Under the pieces are notes generated by a model. It was given only the letters and a program-made list of their open reading frames with translations, was not told the origin of the DNA and did not search any database. 64,000 nt of DNA, taken from Streptomyces erythrochromogenes (lineage in GTDB: Bacteria; Actinomycetota; Actinomycetes; Streptomycetales; Streptomycetaceae). This document shows positions 42,490-50,466 of the stretch, piece by piece (positions within the stretch are counted from its first letter, which is position 1; every line of letters starts with the position of its first letter). Made by a program: the position numbers and the translations under genes. The DNA is taken from the NCBI RefSeq assembly GCF_036170895.1, contig NZ_CP108036.1:4653501-4717500 (forward strand), read 5' to 3'.

Positions 42490-43416
42490 ATGGACTTCCA
42501 GCCGACGGAGGACCAGCGGGACCTGCGGGCGGGCGTACGGGGCCTGCTGGAGGGCCGGTACGGGCGGGAGGCGCTGCGCTCAGCGGTGGACGCCGCGGTG
42601 GACGCGGGCACGGCCGTGGACCGCGGGCTGTGGCGGGAGCTGGGCGGGGCGGGCTTCTTCGCGCTGCGGTTGCCGGAGTCCGAGGGCGGTGTGGGGCTGG
42701 GGCTGCCGGAGGCGGTGATCGTCTTCGAGGAGGCCGGGCGGGCCCTGGTGCCGGGGCCGCTGGTGGCGACGCACCTGGCGGCCGGGGTGGTGCCGGGGGC
42801 GGCGGCGGGCACGGCGGTGGTGACCGCCTTCGACCTGGCCGGGGACCTGGTGGCGTACCTGGGGGAGGCGGACGCGGTGCTGGGGGCGGCCGTGCTCCCG
42901 GTCGGCGAGCAGGTGCGCGCGGCGGACCCGCTGACGCCTTTGCACCGGGTCGCGCGGCCGGGCGGCGCCGACGCCTGCGCGTGCGTGTCCGCGTACGTGT
43001 CGGAGGGGGCGCTGCTGACGGCCGCGCTCCAGGTCGGGAGCGCGCTGCGGACGGTGGAGCTGGCGGTGCGGTACGCGGGGGAGCGCGAGCAGTTCGGGCA
43101 GCCGATCGGGGCGTTCCAGGCGGTCAAGCACCTGTGCGCGCAGATGCTGGTGCGGGCGGAGGTGGCCCGTACGGCGGTGTACGCGGCGGCGGTGACCGGC
43201 GATCCGGGGGAGGCGGCGGGGGCGAAGCTGCTGGCGGACGAGGCCGCCGTGCGCAATGCGCGGGACTGTCTGCAGGTGCACGGTGGGATGGGCTTCACGT
43301 GGGAGGCGGACGTGCACCTGCACCTGAAGCGGGCCTGGGTGCGGGCCGAGCAGTGGCGGACGGCGGCGGAGGCTGAGGAACTGCTGGCGGCGGAGCTGCT
43401 GCACTCGGCGGGATAG
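42490..43416 (+). CDS. Acyl-CoA dehydrogenase, small-subunit type
   Basis: 308 residues, short for the family. The N-terminal domain (PTEDQRDLRAGVRGLLEGRY, then FFALRLPESEGGVGLGLPEA) and the C-terminal helical domain (REQFGQPIGAFQAVKHLCAQ, then CLQVHGGMGFTWEADVHLHL) are present. The middle beta domain is reduced and lacks the SEPxAGSD motif seen in the neighbour. It is thus probably not active alone but a partner subunit. Last gene of the 40116-43416 operon; no operator seen upstream of it. Confidence 0.88.
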   Translation: MDFQPTEDQRDLRAGVRGLLEGRYGREALRSAVDAAVDAGTAVDRGLWRELGGAGFFALRLPESEGGVGLGLPEAVIVFEEAGRALVPGPLVATHLAAGVVPGAAAGTAVVTAFDLAGDLVAYLGEADAVLGAAVLPVGEQVRAADPLTPLHRVARPGGADACACVSAYVSEGALLTAALQVGSALRTVELAVRYAGEREQFGQPIGAFQAVKHLCAQMLVRAEVARTAVYAAAVTGDPGEAAGAKLLADEAAVRNARDCLQVHGGMGFTWEADVHLHLKRAWVRAEQWRTAAEAEELLAAELLHSAG

Positions 43417-43755
43417 CACGTGTGACGGGTGGGTCGGGAGAGGGGCGAGGGGTACGGGAGCAACGACGCGGGACGCATGTCTGATTACAGAGAGTTGATA
43501 TCGGTTTGTGTCCTTCGCCCGCCCCATTACAGCCCGGAGTCGGGGGCCTGCTCCGGTACGCTCCGACGAATGCGAGCGGTTGAGCGGCGTGAGCGTCGCA
43601 CAGTATGCACCACGCCCACTCCTTCGCGCGTGAATATGCCCGAAGCGCTTGTTGTGGTGACTGTAGGTCAACCATGCTGCTACGCAAGGGGGTCACGGCC
43701 GGTGATCCCGTCCTGTCGCGAGGCGAAGTGTCCGCCGGTTCGGATGGTGTGAGCG
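43417..43755. other. 339-bp intergenic region upstream of the HATPase gene
   Basis: Relatively AT-rich around 43480-43530 (ATGTCTGATTACAGAG, TTGATATCGG) and again at 43650-43685 (TTGTTGTGGTGACTGTAGG). It probably contains the promoter of the 43756 gene, but no box can be assigned with confidence. No gene seen. Confidence 0.5.
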
Positions 43756-44247
43756 GTGCAGGTGCTTCAGGTTCAGCTGGAGGTAGGCGCGGACCCGGCC
43801 GAGGTCGGCCGGGCGCGCCGGTGGGCGCGGTCCCGGCTGGCGGGGTCCGGCATAGGGGACGACGAGCCGCTCGCCGAGACGCTGGTCCTGCTGATCTCCG
43901 AACTGGTCACGAACGCGGTCGTGCACACGGGCTGTCCGGCCGTGCTGCGCATGTTGTTCGGGGGGCCGGGAGTGCGGGTCGAGGTGGCCGACGCCAGCGA
44001 CCGGGCGCCGGCCCGCCGGCAGGCCTGCGGCGAGGACACGGGCGGGCGCGGCCTGGAGCTGGTGGACGGGCTGGCGGACCGGTGGGGCTGGCAGCGCGAA
44101 GGCGCGGGCAAGCGGATCTGGTGCGAGATCGACCGGGCGCGGCAGGCGGAGGCGGACGCCGCTACGGGTGGAGCCTCGGCCGAGGCGGCCTCGTGCCGTC
44201 CGTCCGAAGTTCACACTCCGCTGCGGGAACCGCGCGTGTACCTCTAA
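43756..44247 (+). CDS. Anti-sigma-regulatory-factor-like serine/threonine kinase (HATPase_c_2, GHKL)
   Basis: 163 residues from GTG 43756. The GHKL ATP-binding pattern is seen in ETLVLLISELVTNAVVHTG (N box, ELVTNAV), VRVEVADASDRAP (G1, D-x-S/D) and GGRGLELVDGLADRWGWQ (G2). RsbW/SpoIIAB-like single-domain kinases of this size are numerous in Streptomyces and may control sigma factors or anti-anti-sigma factors by phosphorylation. No partner gene adjoins. Confidence 0.85.
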   Translation: MQVLQVQLEVGADPAEVGRARRWARSRLAGSGIGDDEPLAETLVLLISELVTNAVVHTGCPAVLRMLFGGPGVRVEVADASDRAPARRQACGEDTGGRGLELVDGLADRWGWQREGAGKRIWCEIDRARQAEADAATGGASAEAASCRPSEVHTPLREPRVYL

Positions 44248-44480
44248 CGAGGTGTTGACGGTTCGTCACCTGTTGATCACCCTGGTGTGGAGCGATTCGA
44301 CGCGAGGGGACGCCAAGGACACGCCTTGACGAGTGCGGGTCGCGGGGTGGCGGCTGCCGTGCCGTGCTCGGGGCGTGCATGCGCGCCGCCGCCACCCGCA
44401 GCACACCGCGGCGCGCTCCGCGGCCCGGAGGTCCGGGCGGCGGAGCGCGGCGGGCGCTGGGGCCGGAGGCCGGGCAGGGG

Positions 44481-45206
44481 TCAGCCGTCGGTGCAGATCA
44501 CGTCGTAGGGGCGGCCCACCGAGATGGTCAGACGGATGGGGTCCGTGGTGCCGGAGGGGCACTCTTCCTTCGTCTTGACGAGGCCGAGGACCTTGAGCGC
44601 GCCCGAGCCGCCGCAGGGGACCTCCTTGGCCTGGGAGGTCACGCAGTCGCCCTTGACGAGCTGGCCGCCGCCGGCGCCCGCGTCGCCGGGGTGCTCGTTG
44701 GAGAGGTTGCGGCCGCAGACGGTGTTGGTGGGGATCCCGCTCGACTTGCCGCCGTTGTAGGAGATGCTCACCTCGATCATCACGTCGGTGCCCGCCGGGC
44801 ACTGGATGGAGCCCGGCAGGATGCTGGCCTCCTTGATGTCGATGGCCTTGAAGGTGGCCCCGGAGTCGGAGCAGCCCGTCCGCTTGTACGCGTCGGCGCC
44901 CTTGGAGGCGTCGGGTCCGCCGCAGTCGCCGACCTTCCACGCACTGGAGGTGTCGGAGGAGGACTCGGGGGAGCCGGGGTCCTTGGCCGTGGGCTTGGCG
45001 GACGGCGACGCGGAGGCGGAGGTGGACCCGGACCCGGACGTCTTGCCCTTGTCCTCGCCCAGCACCTTGGAGGCGCCGTAGGCGCCGACGACGACCAGGG
45101 CGACGACCAGGAAGGTGACGAACTTGTTGTTCCCGCGCCGCTGCGGGGCTCCCGGGGTGAAGGGCGGCGGTGGCGGGGGCGGGGACGCCTGGTACGGGTT
45201 GGACAT
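44481..45206 (-). CDS. LppU/SCO3897-family membrane-anchored secreted protein
   Basis: 241 residues from ATG 45206, chosen for GGAGAAG upstream. A Pro-rich cytoplasmic start (PYQASPPPPPPPFTPGAPQR), one TM segment (FVTFLVVALVVVGAYGASK), a Ser/Thr/Lys-rich stalk of about 40 residues, then a Cys-rich extracellular domain with two repeats of the WKVGDCGG / KGDCVTSQ type and ending GRPYDVICTDG. The paired Cys probably form disulphides. The LppU/SCO3897 family is actinobacterial and of unknown function. Confidence 0.78.
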   Translation of the reverse strand: MSNPYQASPPPPPPPFTPGAPQRRGNNKFVTFLVVALVVVGAYGASKVLGEDKGKTSGSGSTSASASPSAKPTAKDPGSPESSSDTSSAWKVGDCGGPDASKGADAYKRTGCSDSGATFKAIDIKEASILPGSIQCPAGTDVMIEVSISYNGGKSSGIPTNTVCGRNLSNEHPGDAGAGGGQLVKGDCVTSQAKEVPCGGSGALKVLGLVKTKEECPSGTTDPIRLTISVGRPYDVICTDG

Positions 45207-45348
45207 GCGCTTCTCCAGTGCTGAGGGTGGTGAGGAGCGGGGGGTGACGCGAGAACGGTGACGCGTCATGGACACAACATGGTTCCACCCGGTGCGGGGC
45301 CCGGTTCGCCGGGGTGGCCGCGCCTCTCGCCACCTGCGCGGACGCGTC

Positions 45349-46275
45349 TCAGAGGATGGCCACAGGGGCCACCGGGGTACCGGTGCCGCCCACGAAGGGC
45401 TCGGGCATGGCCGACAGGAGGAAGGCGTACCGGTTTTCTTCTGCACAGGCTGTGGACAGTTTTTCGAGGTCCCAGTTCTGGCCCTGGTGCATGCCCATCT
45501 CCACCAGGTCGAGGGCGTGGACCGGCAGCCACAGGTTCTCGATCTCCGGCGGGAAGATCTCGAAGGTCAGGGTGTCGTTCGCGACGGCCGCCACGTCCCG
45601 CGCGTGGAACCACTCCGGCGTACGGACGGACAGCCCGGGGGAGGGGAAGCCGTAGCCGTGCTTGTCGCCCGCCAGGTAGACCTGGATCTGGCCGGTGCGG
45701 ACCAGGACGATGTCGCCGGGGCGGACCGCGACCCGGCCGAACTCCTCGGCCTCCGCCAGGTCCGCCGGGGTCACCGCGTGGTCGCCCGGCAGCCGGTCGA
45801 GGCCCTTGGCCCGGGCCACGTCGAGGAGCACTCCGCGCGAGACGATGGGGGTGGCCTTGTCGATGCCGCTGAACTCGGCCCGGCCGTGCGCCGTGATGGT
45901 GCCGGCGGGGCGCCCGTTGTAGATCCGGCCCGAGTGCGAGACGTGGGTGAGCGCGTCCCAGTGGGTGCCCGCCTGGAGGCCCATGCTGACGGCGTCGTCG
46001 CTGCACGCCACCGTGCCCGGACCGAAGAGCTCCTGGTTGATCTGCACCATCGTGTGCAGCGGGTTGATCCGGCCGGGGATCATCCCGACCTGGACCCCGT
46101 CCTCCTTCAGGGGCAGCGCCAGGGGGACGCGGCGGCCGCTGCGGATCTCCGCGGCCGCACCCCGTACCACCTCCTCGGTGATCAGGTTCAGCGTGCCGAT
46201 CTCGTCGTCGGTGCCCCAGCGCCCCCAGTTGTTGACGCGCTTGGCGATGTCGTGGAACTCGGCGGGCAGGGTCAT
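45349..46275 (-). CDS. Cyclase family protein (kynurenine formamidase-like metal hydrolase, PF04199)
   Basis: 308 residues from ATG 46275 with AAGGAG upstream; the long open frame further 5' is the shadow of the SDR gene. The metal motif HxGTHxD is represented by GLQAGTHWDALTH, and RPGDIVLVRTGQ and VHALDLVEMGMHQGQNWDLE fit the fold. Such enzymes hydrolyse cyclic amides/lactones or formamides. Divergent from the SDR-ACAD-ADH operon, with operator site C between, so it belongs to the same regulon. It may open a lactone or cyclic ketone product (inference). Confidence 0.85.
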   Translation of the reverse strand: MTLPAEFHDIAKRVNNWGRWGTDDEIGTLNLITEEVVRGAAAEIRSGRRVPLALPLKEDGVQVGMIPGRINPLHTMVQINQELFGPGTVACSDDAVSMGLQAGTHWDALTHVSHSGRIYNGRPAGTITAHGRAEFSGIDKATPIVSRGVLLDVARAKGLDRLPGDHAVTPADLAEAEEFGRVAVRPGDIVLVRTGQIQVYLAGDKHGYGFPSPGLSVRTPEWFHARDVAAVANDTLTFEIFPPEIENLWLPVHALDLVEMGMHQGQNWDLEKLSTACAEENRYAFLLSAMPEPFVGGTGTPVAPVAIL

Positions 46276-46346
46276 GGGCGTCGACAGCTCCTTGCGTGAA
46301 TGCGGCAACGAGGGCTTGTGCGCGTGTATCTGACTACCCATAGAAT

Positions 46347-46361
46347 CTAACGGTCCGTCAG
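46347..46361. promoter_or_regulatory. Palindromic operator CTAAC-GGTCC-GTCAG (site C)
   Basis: One mismatch in the left half. It lies 23 bases upstream of the SDR start and 72 bases upstream of the divergent cyclase start. Confidence 0.65.
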
Positions 46362-46383
46362 AAATCGCGGGAAGGGGCCGGAC

Positions 46384-47304
46384 GTGGGGAACTTCTTGGC
46401 AGGCAGGGTCGTCGCCGTCACCGGCGCCGGCCGGGGCATCGGCCGGGCCGTGGCACTCGCCGCGGCCGCCGAGGGCGCCAAGGTCGTCGTCAACGACTAC
46501 GGCGTCGGCATCGAGGGCGCAGAGCCCACCAGCGAGATCGCCGACGGCGTCGTGAAGGAGATCCAGGCCGCCGGCGGGGAGGCCGTCGCCGTCGCCGACG
46601 ACATCTCCACCATGGCGGGCGGCCAGCGCATCGTCGACACCGCCCTCGCACAGTACGGACGCATCGACGGGGTCGTCTGCGTGGCCGGCATCCTGCGCGA
46701 ACGGATGCTCTTCAACATGAGCGAGGAGGAGTGGGACCCGGTGGTCGCCACCCACCTCAAGGGCACCTTCACCGTCTTCCGCGCCGCCTCCGCCGTCATG
46801 CGCCGCCAGGGATCGGGCACCCTGATCGGCTTCACCAGCGGCAACCACCAGGGCTCGGTCGCCCAGGCCAACTACAGCGCCGCCAAGGGCGGGATCATCT
46901 CCCTCGTCCGCTCCGCCGCGCTCGGCCTCGCCAAGTACGGGGTCACCGCCAACGCCGTCGCACCCGTCGCCCGCACCCGCATGTCCGCGAACGTCCCCAT
47001 GGAGCTCAAGGAGATCGGCGAGCCCGAGGACGTCGCGGCGCTGGTCACCTACCTGCTCTCCGACAAGGCCGTCGCCGTCGGCGGCGAACGCATCACCGGG
47101 CAGGTCTACACGATCGCCGGCCCGAAGATCGCCGTCTGGGCCCAGCCGCGCGAGCTGCGCGCCGGATACGCCGAGGGCTCCTGGACCCCGGAGAAGATCG
47201 CCGACTTCCTGCCCGGGACGGTCGGCACCGACCCGATGCCGATGCTGGCGCAGCTGGAGGCCATGGCCAAGGCGGCGGCCGCCAAGGACCGCCCCAACGC
47301 CTGA
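46384..47304 (+). CDS. Short-chain dehydrogenase/reductase (17-beta-HSD4/Hsd4A-like 3-hydroxyacyl-CoA dehydrogenase)
   Basis: 306 residues from GTG 46384. Rossmann motif VTGAGRGIGRAVALAAAAEG, NDYGVGIEGAEP after the second strand (typical of multifunctional-enzyme-type SDRs with NAD preference), catalytic tetrad Ser (GFTSGNHQGS) and Tyr/Lys (ANYSAAKGG). It is longer than the usual approx. 250 residues, with a C-terminal extension as in Hsd4A-like proteins. It would oxidise a 3-hydroxyacyl-CoA. First gene of a three-gene operon with an acyl-CoA dehydrogenase and an alcohol dehydrogenase. Confidence 0.88.
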   Translation: MGNFLAGRVVAVTGAGRGIGRAVALAAAAEGAKVVVNDYGVGIEGAEPTSEIADGVVKEIQAAGGEAVAVADDISTMAGGQRIVDTALAQYGRIDGVVCVAGILRERMLFNMSEEEWDPVVATHLKGTFTVFRAASAVMRRQGSGTLIGFTSGNHQGSVAQANYSAAKGGIISLVRSAALGLAKYGVTANAVAPVARTRMSANVPMELKEIGEPEDVAALVTYLLSDKAVAVGGERITGQVYTIAGPKIAVWAQPRELRAGYAEGSWTPEKIADFLPGTVGTDPMPMLAQLEAMAKAAAAKDRPNA

Positions 47305-47317
47305 CGGGGGGCACGGC

Positions 47318-48517
47318 ATGGATTTCGGCTTCGGGGCCGAGGACGAGGAGCTGCGCGGCCAGGCCCGGGCCTGGCTGGCGGAGCACCTCGTGGGCCCGTA
47401 CGCGCAACTCCTCGGCCTCGGCGGGCCGGGCAGCGAGCACGAGGGCGCCGGGCCCCGGCGCGACTGGGAGCGGGAGCTGGGGCGCGGCGGCTGGATCGGG
47501 CAGGGCTGGGAGGCGCCGGAAGGGGCGTACGGGCAGCGGCGGCTCTCGCTGACCGGGCAGGTGGTGTGGGCCGAGGAGTACGCGGCGCTGCGCGCTCCCG
47601 GCCGGGTCGGCCACATCGGGGAGAACCTCCTCGCGCCCACCCTGATCGCCTACGGCAGTCCGGAGCAGCAGCGGCGCTTCCTGCCCGGCATCGCGCGCGG
47701 CGAGGAGCTGTGGTGCCAGGGCTACAGCGAGCCGGGCGCCGGCTCCGACCTCGCGGGCATCCGTACCGCGGCCGTGCGCGACGGCGCCGACGGGCTCTTC
47801 CGCGTCACCGGGCAGAAGATCTGGACCTCCCTGGCCCGGGAGGCCGACTGGTGCTTCGTCCTGGCCCGTACCGAGCCCGGCTCGAAGCGCCACCGCGGCC
47901 TGTCCTTCCTCCTCGTACGGATGGACCAGCCCGGCCGCGTGGAGGTCCGGCCGATCCGCCAGATGTCGGGGACCGCGGAGTTCAACGAAGTGTTCTTCGA
48001 CGGGGCGGTGGCCGCGGAGGCCGTCGGCGCGGAGGGCGACGGCTGGACCGTGGCCATGGGCCTGCTCGCCCTGGAGCGGGGCGTCTCCACCCTGGTCCAG
48101 CAGATCGGCTTCGCGGCCGAGCTGGAACGTGTCCTCGGCCTGTACGCGGCCTCGGGGACGGCCGACCCGGTGGTCCGCGACCGCCTCGTACGGCAGTGGG
48201 CCGAGCTGCGCACCATGCGGTGGAACGCGCTGCGGACCCTGGGCACGCAGGGCGATCCGGGCGCGCCGAGCGTGGCCAAGCTGCTGTGGGGCGGCTGGCA
48301 CCGGCGGCTCGGGGAGCTGGCGGTGGAGGTCCGGGGGGCGGCGGCCGCGGCCGGGCCGGGCACCTGGGCGCCGGAACTCCCCTACGAGCTCGGACTCGAC
48401 GAGGAGCAGCGCCTGTTCCTGTTCACCCGCGCCGACACGATCTACGGCGGTTCGGACGAGATCCAGCGCAACATCATCGCCGAGCGCGTGCTCGGCCTGC
48501 CTAAGGAGTCCAGGTGA
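47318..48517 (+). CDS. Acyl-CoA dehydrogenase
   Basis: 399 residues with all family motifs: WCQGYSEPGAGSDLAGIRTA, VTGQKIWTSLAREADW, and the C-terminal YGGSDEIQRNIIAERVLG. Residues 45-60 carry a Gly/Pro-rich insert. It starts 13 bases after the SDR stop and overlaps the alcohol dehydrogenase by GTGA. Together with the SDR and ADH it would perform successive oxidations of one intermediate. The substrate is unknown; a bulky acyl group is likely given relatives in steroid and terpenoid pathways. Confidence 0.9.
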   Translation: MDFGFGAEDEELRGQARAWLAEHLVGPYAQLLGLGGPGSEHEGAGPRRDWERELGRGGWIGQGWEAPEGAYGQRRLSLTGQVVWAEEYAALRAPGRVGHIGENLLAPTLIAYGSPEQQRRFLPGIARGEELWCQGYSEPGAGSDLAGIRTAAVRDGADGLFRVTGQKIWTSLAREADWCFVLARTEPGSKRHRGLSFLLVRMDQPGRVEVRPIRQMSGTAEFNEVFFDGAVAAEAVGAEGDGWTVAMGLLALERGVSTLVQQIGFAAELERVLGLYAASGTADPVVRDRLVRQWAELRTMRWNALRTLGTQGDPGAPSVAKLLWGGWHRRLGELAVEVRGAAAAAGPGTWAPELPYELGLDEEQRLFLFTRADTIYGGSDEIQRNIIAERVLGLPKESR

Positions 48518-49581
48518 GAGGCGTCGTGTTCGACGGCAAGCAGGCCCAGGTGGTCGACGACCTGGAGATCCGGGACCCGGGGCCGGGGGAGGTGCTCGTC
48601 GCGATCGGCGCGGCCGGGCTGTGTCACAGCGACCTGTCGGTGATGGACGGGACGATCCCGTTCCCGCCGCCCGTGGTGCTGGGGCACGAGGGCGCGGGGG
48701 TCGTGGAGGCGGTCGGCGAGGGCGTCACGCACGTGGCGCCCGGCGACCACGTGTCGCTGTCCACGCTGGCCAACTGCGGGGCGTGCGCGGACTGCGACCG
48801 GGGCCGGCCGACGATGTGCCGCAGGGCGATCGGGATGCCCGGGCAGCCGTTCTCGCGGGGCGGCAAGCCGCTCTTCCAGTTCGCCTCCAACTCCGCCTTC
48901 GCGGAGAGGACGCTCGTCAAGGCCGTGCAGGCGGTGAAGATCCCGGCCGACATCCCGCTGACGTCGGCGGCGCTCATCGGCTGCGGGGTCCTGACCGGGG
49001 TGGGTGCCGTGCTCAACCGGGCCCGCGTCGACCACGGCGAGACGGTGGTCGTCATCGGCACCGGCGGCATCGGGCTCAACGTGCTCCAGGGCGCCCGGAT
49101 CGCCGGGGCCGCGACGATCGTGGCGGTGGACGCGAACCCGGCGAAGGAGGCGGTGGCCCGGCAGTTCGGGGCCACGCACTTCATCGACGCGTCCGCGGTG
49201 GCCGACTCGTCGGCGGCGGTCCGCGAGATCCTGCCGACCGGCGCCGACCACGCCTTCGAGTGCGTGGGCAACGTCGAACTGATCCGCCAGGCCGTCGACC
49301 TCCTCGACCGGCACGGCCAGGCGGTGCTGCTCGGCGTGCCGGGCTTCAGGGAGGAGGCGTCCTTCCTCGTCTCGTCCATGTACCTGGACAAGACGATCAT
49401 GGGCTGCCGGTACGGGTCCTCGCGCCCGCAGCGCGACATCGCCCTCTACGCGGAGCTGTACCGGCAGGGCCGGCTGCTGCTGGACGAGCTGGTGACGGAG
49501 GTCTACCCGGTCGAGGACTTCGCCAAGGCCGTCGACGACGCCCACCACGGGCGGGTGGCGCGCGGGGTGCTCACCTTCTGA
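48514..49581 (+). CDS. Zinc-dependent alcohol dehydrogenase (MDR superfamily)
   Basis: 355 residues from GTG 48514. The catalytic zinc site is GLCHSDLSVMDG and GHEGAGVVEAVGEG; the structural zinc cysteines are in LANCGACADCDRGRPTMCRR. The Rossmann segment is VVVIGTGGIGLNVLQGARIAG. The size and GCGVLTGVGAVLNRA motif are those of class III-like/AdhD-type enzymes using NAD or, in actinobacteria, sometimes mycothiol or MNO cofactors. It would oxidise a primary alcohol or aldehyde in the pathway. A perfect-stem terminator follows. Confidence 0.9.
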   Translation: MRGVVFDGKQAQVVDDLEIRDPGPGEVLVAIGAAGLCHSDLSVMDGTIPFPPPVVLGHEGAGVVEAVGEGVTHVAPGDHVSLSTLANCGACADCDRGRPTMCRRAIGMPGQPFSRGGKPLFQFASNSAFAERTLVKAVQAVKIPADIPLTSAALIGCGVLTGVGAVLNRARVDHGETVVVIGTGGIGLNVLQGARIAGAATIVAVDANPAKEAVARQFGATHFIDASAVADSSAAVREILPTGADHAFECVGNVELIRQAVDLLDRHGQAVLLGVPGFREEASFLVSSMYLDKTIMGCRYGSSRPQRDIALYAELYRQGRLLLDELVTEVYPVEDFAKAVDDAHHGRVARGVLTF

Positions 49582-49596
49582 CGGGCGCGGGGGCAC

Positions 49597-49634
49597 GACT
49601 GCCGGCCCGCCCCCAGGGGGACGGGCCGGCAGTC
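49597..49634. terminator. Strong hairpin between convergent ADH and flavin reductase genes
   Basis: 13-bp perfect stem GACTGCCGGCCCG (49597-49609) with CGGGCCGGCAGTC (49622-49634). Confidence 0.78.
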
Positions 49635-49656
49635 GGCTTTCGGCGGCGGGCGTTCG

Positions 49657-50307
49657 TCAGTCGGCGAGGCGGCCGAAGCGGCCCTTGTGGAAGAGGAGCG
49701 GATCGCCCTCTCCGGCCGCGCCCATGGCGACGACCCGGCCCACGACGATGAGGTGGTCCCCGCCCGTGTGGACGGCGTGGATCCGGCAGTCGATCCACGC
49801 GGGCACGGCGTCGAGCTGCGGGGACCCGGTGACGGGGGCCGGGGTGTGGGCCACCCCGGCGAACTTGTCCGCGCCGCTGACGGCGAAGGACCGGCACAGC
49901 TCGCCCTGTTCGGCTCCCAGGATGTTGACGCAGAACACCCCGGCGCGGGCGATCCGCGGCCAGGTGGTCGAGGTGCGGGCCACCATGAAGGTGACCAGGG
50001 GCGGGTCCAGGGACAGCGAGGCGAAGGACTGGCACGCGAACCCGGCCGGGCCGCCCCCGCCGCCGGCCCCGTCCTCGTCCGCGCCGGGCGGGGCGGTGAT
50101 GACGGTGACCCCGCTGGCGAAGTTCCCCAGCACGGCCCGGAACTCGGCGGGACTGACCGGCGCGCGCTCGTCGTCGCCGACGGCCCGCAGATCGGGACGC
50201 GGCAGGGCGTCGACGGACTCGGGTTCCCGCTCCGCCGGGGCGGAGGTGGGGGAGCCGACTGACCTGAGGTATCGGACGACGGTGGCCGCCATCCCTGCAT
50301 GTCCCAT
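49657..50307 (-). CDS. Flavin reductase family protein (reductase component of a two-component monooxygenase, HsaB/TftC-like)
   Basis: 216 residues from ATG 50307 (GGAGG four bases upstream); the open frame beyond passes through the operator. FMN-binding split-barrel pattern: FRAVLGNFASGVTVITAPPG, FACQSFASLSLDPPLVTFMV, CVNILGAEQGELCRSFA, and C-terminal GDHLIVVGRVVAMG. Such enzymes supply reduced FMN/FAD to a hydroxylase, for example HsaA in steroid ring cleavage. No oxygenase component of that class lies in the window. The N-terminal 60 residues are an extra, charged extension. Operator site D lies 18 bases upstream of the start. Confidence 0.85.
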   Translation of the reverse strand: MGHAGMAATVVRYLRSVGSPTSAPAEREPESVDALPRPDLRAVGDDERAPVSPAEFRAVLGNFASGVTVITAPPGADEDGAGGGGGPAGFACQSFASLSLDPPLVTFMVARTSTTWPRIARAGVFCVNILGAEQGELCRSFAVSGADKFAGVAHTPAPVTGSPQLDAVPAWIDCRIHAVHTGGDHLIVVGRVVAMGAAGEGDPLLFHKGRFGRLAD

Positions 50308-50324
50308 CACACCTCCGATTGAAG

Positions 50325-50339
50325 CTGACGGTTCGTCAG
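50325..50339. promoter_or_regulatory. Palindromic operator CTGAC-GGTTC-GTCAG (site D)
   Basis: Perfect half-sites (6 bp each as CTGACG/CGTCAG), 18 bases upstream of the flavin reductase start. Confidence 0.72.
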
Positions 50340-50389
50340 ATGTGAAGGGGCGGAGGCAGGGCGATGCGGGGCGGGGTGGGCCCCTCTGA

Positions 50390-50446
50390 TTGAACACGTT
50401 CAAAGAGGGTGTAGGGTCCGGTTCCGAGAGTGCTGAACGCGTTCAA
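50390..50446 (+). promoter_or_regulatory. Promoter with two TTGAAC-type palindromic operators
   Basis: Palindrome TTGAACACGTTCAA (50390-50403) coincides with a -35 box TTGAAC. After a 16-bp spacer comes TAGGGT (50412-50417), a good -10. A second copy, CTGAACGCGTTCAA (50433-50446), lies just past the predicted start. One operator on the -35 and one downstream is a classic repression layout for the membrane-protein gene at 50467. Confidence 0.65.
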
Positions 50447-50466
50447 ACAAGGGGCGGGTGGGTGCA

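Noticed and set aside
47093..48301. 402-codon ORF antisense to the acyl-CoA dehydrogenase at 47318
   Set aside because: Shadow frame; the forward protein has all family motifs and operon coupling.
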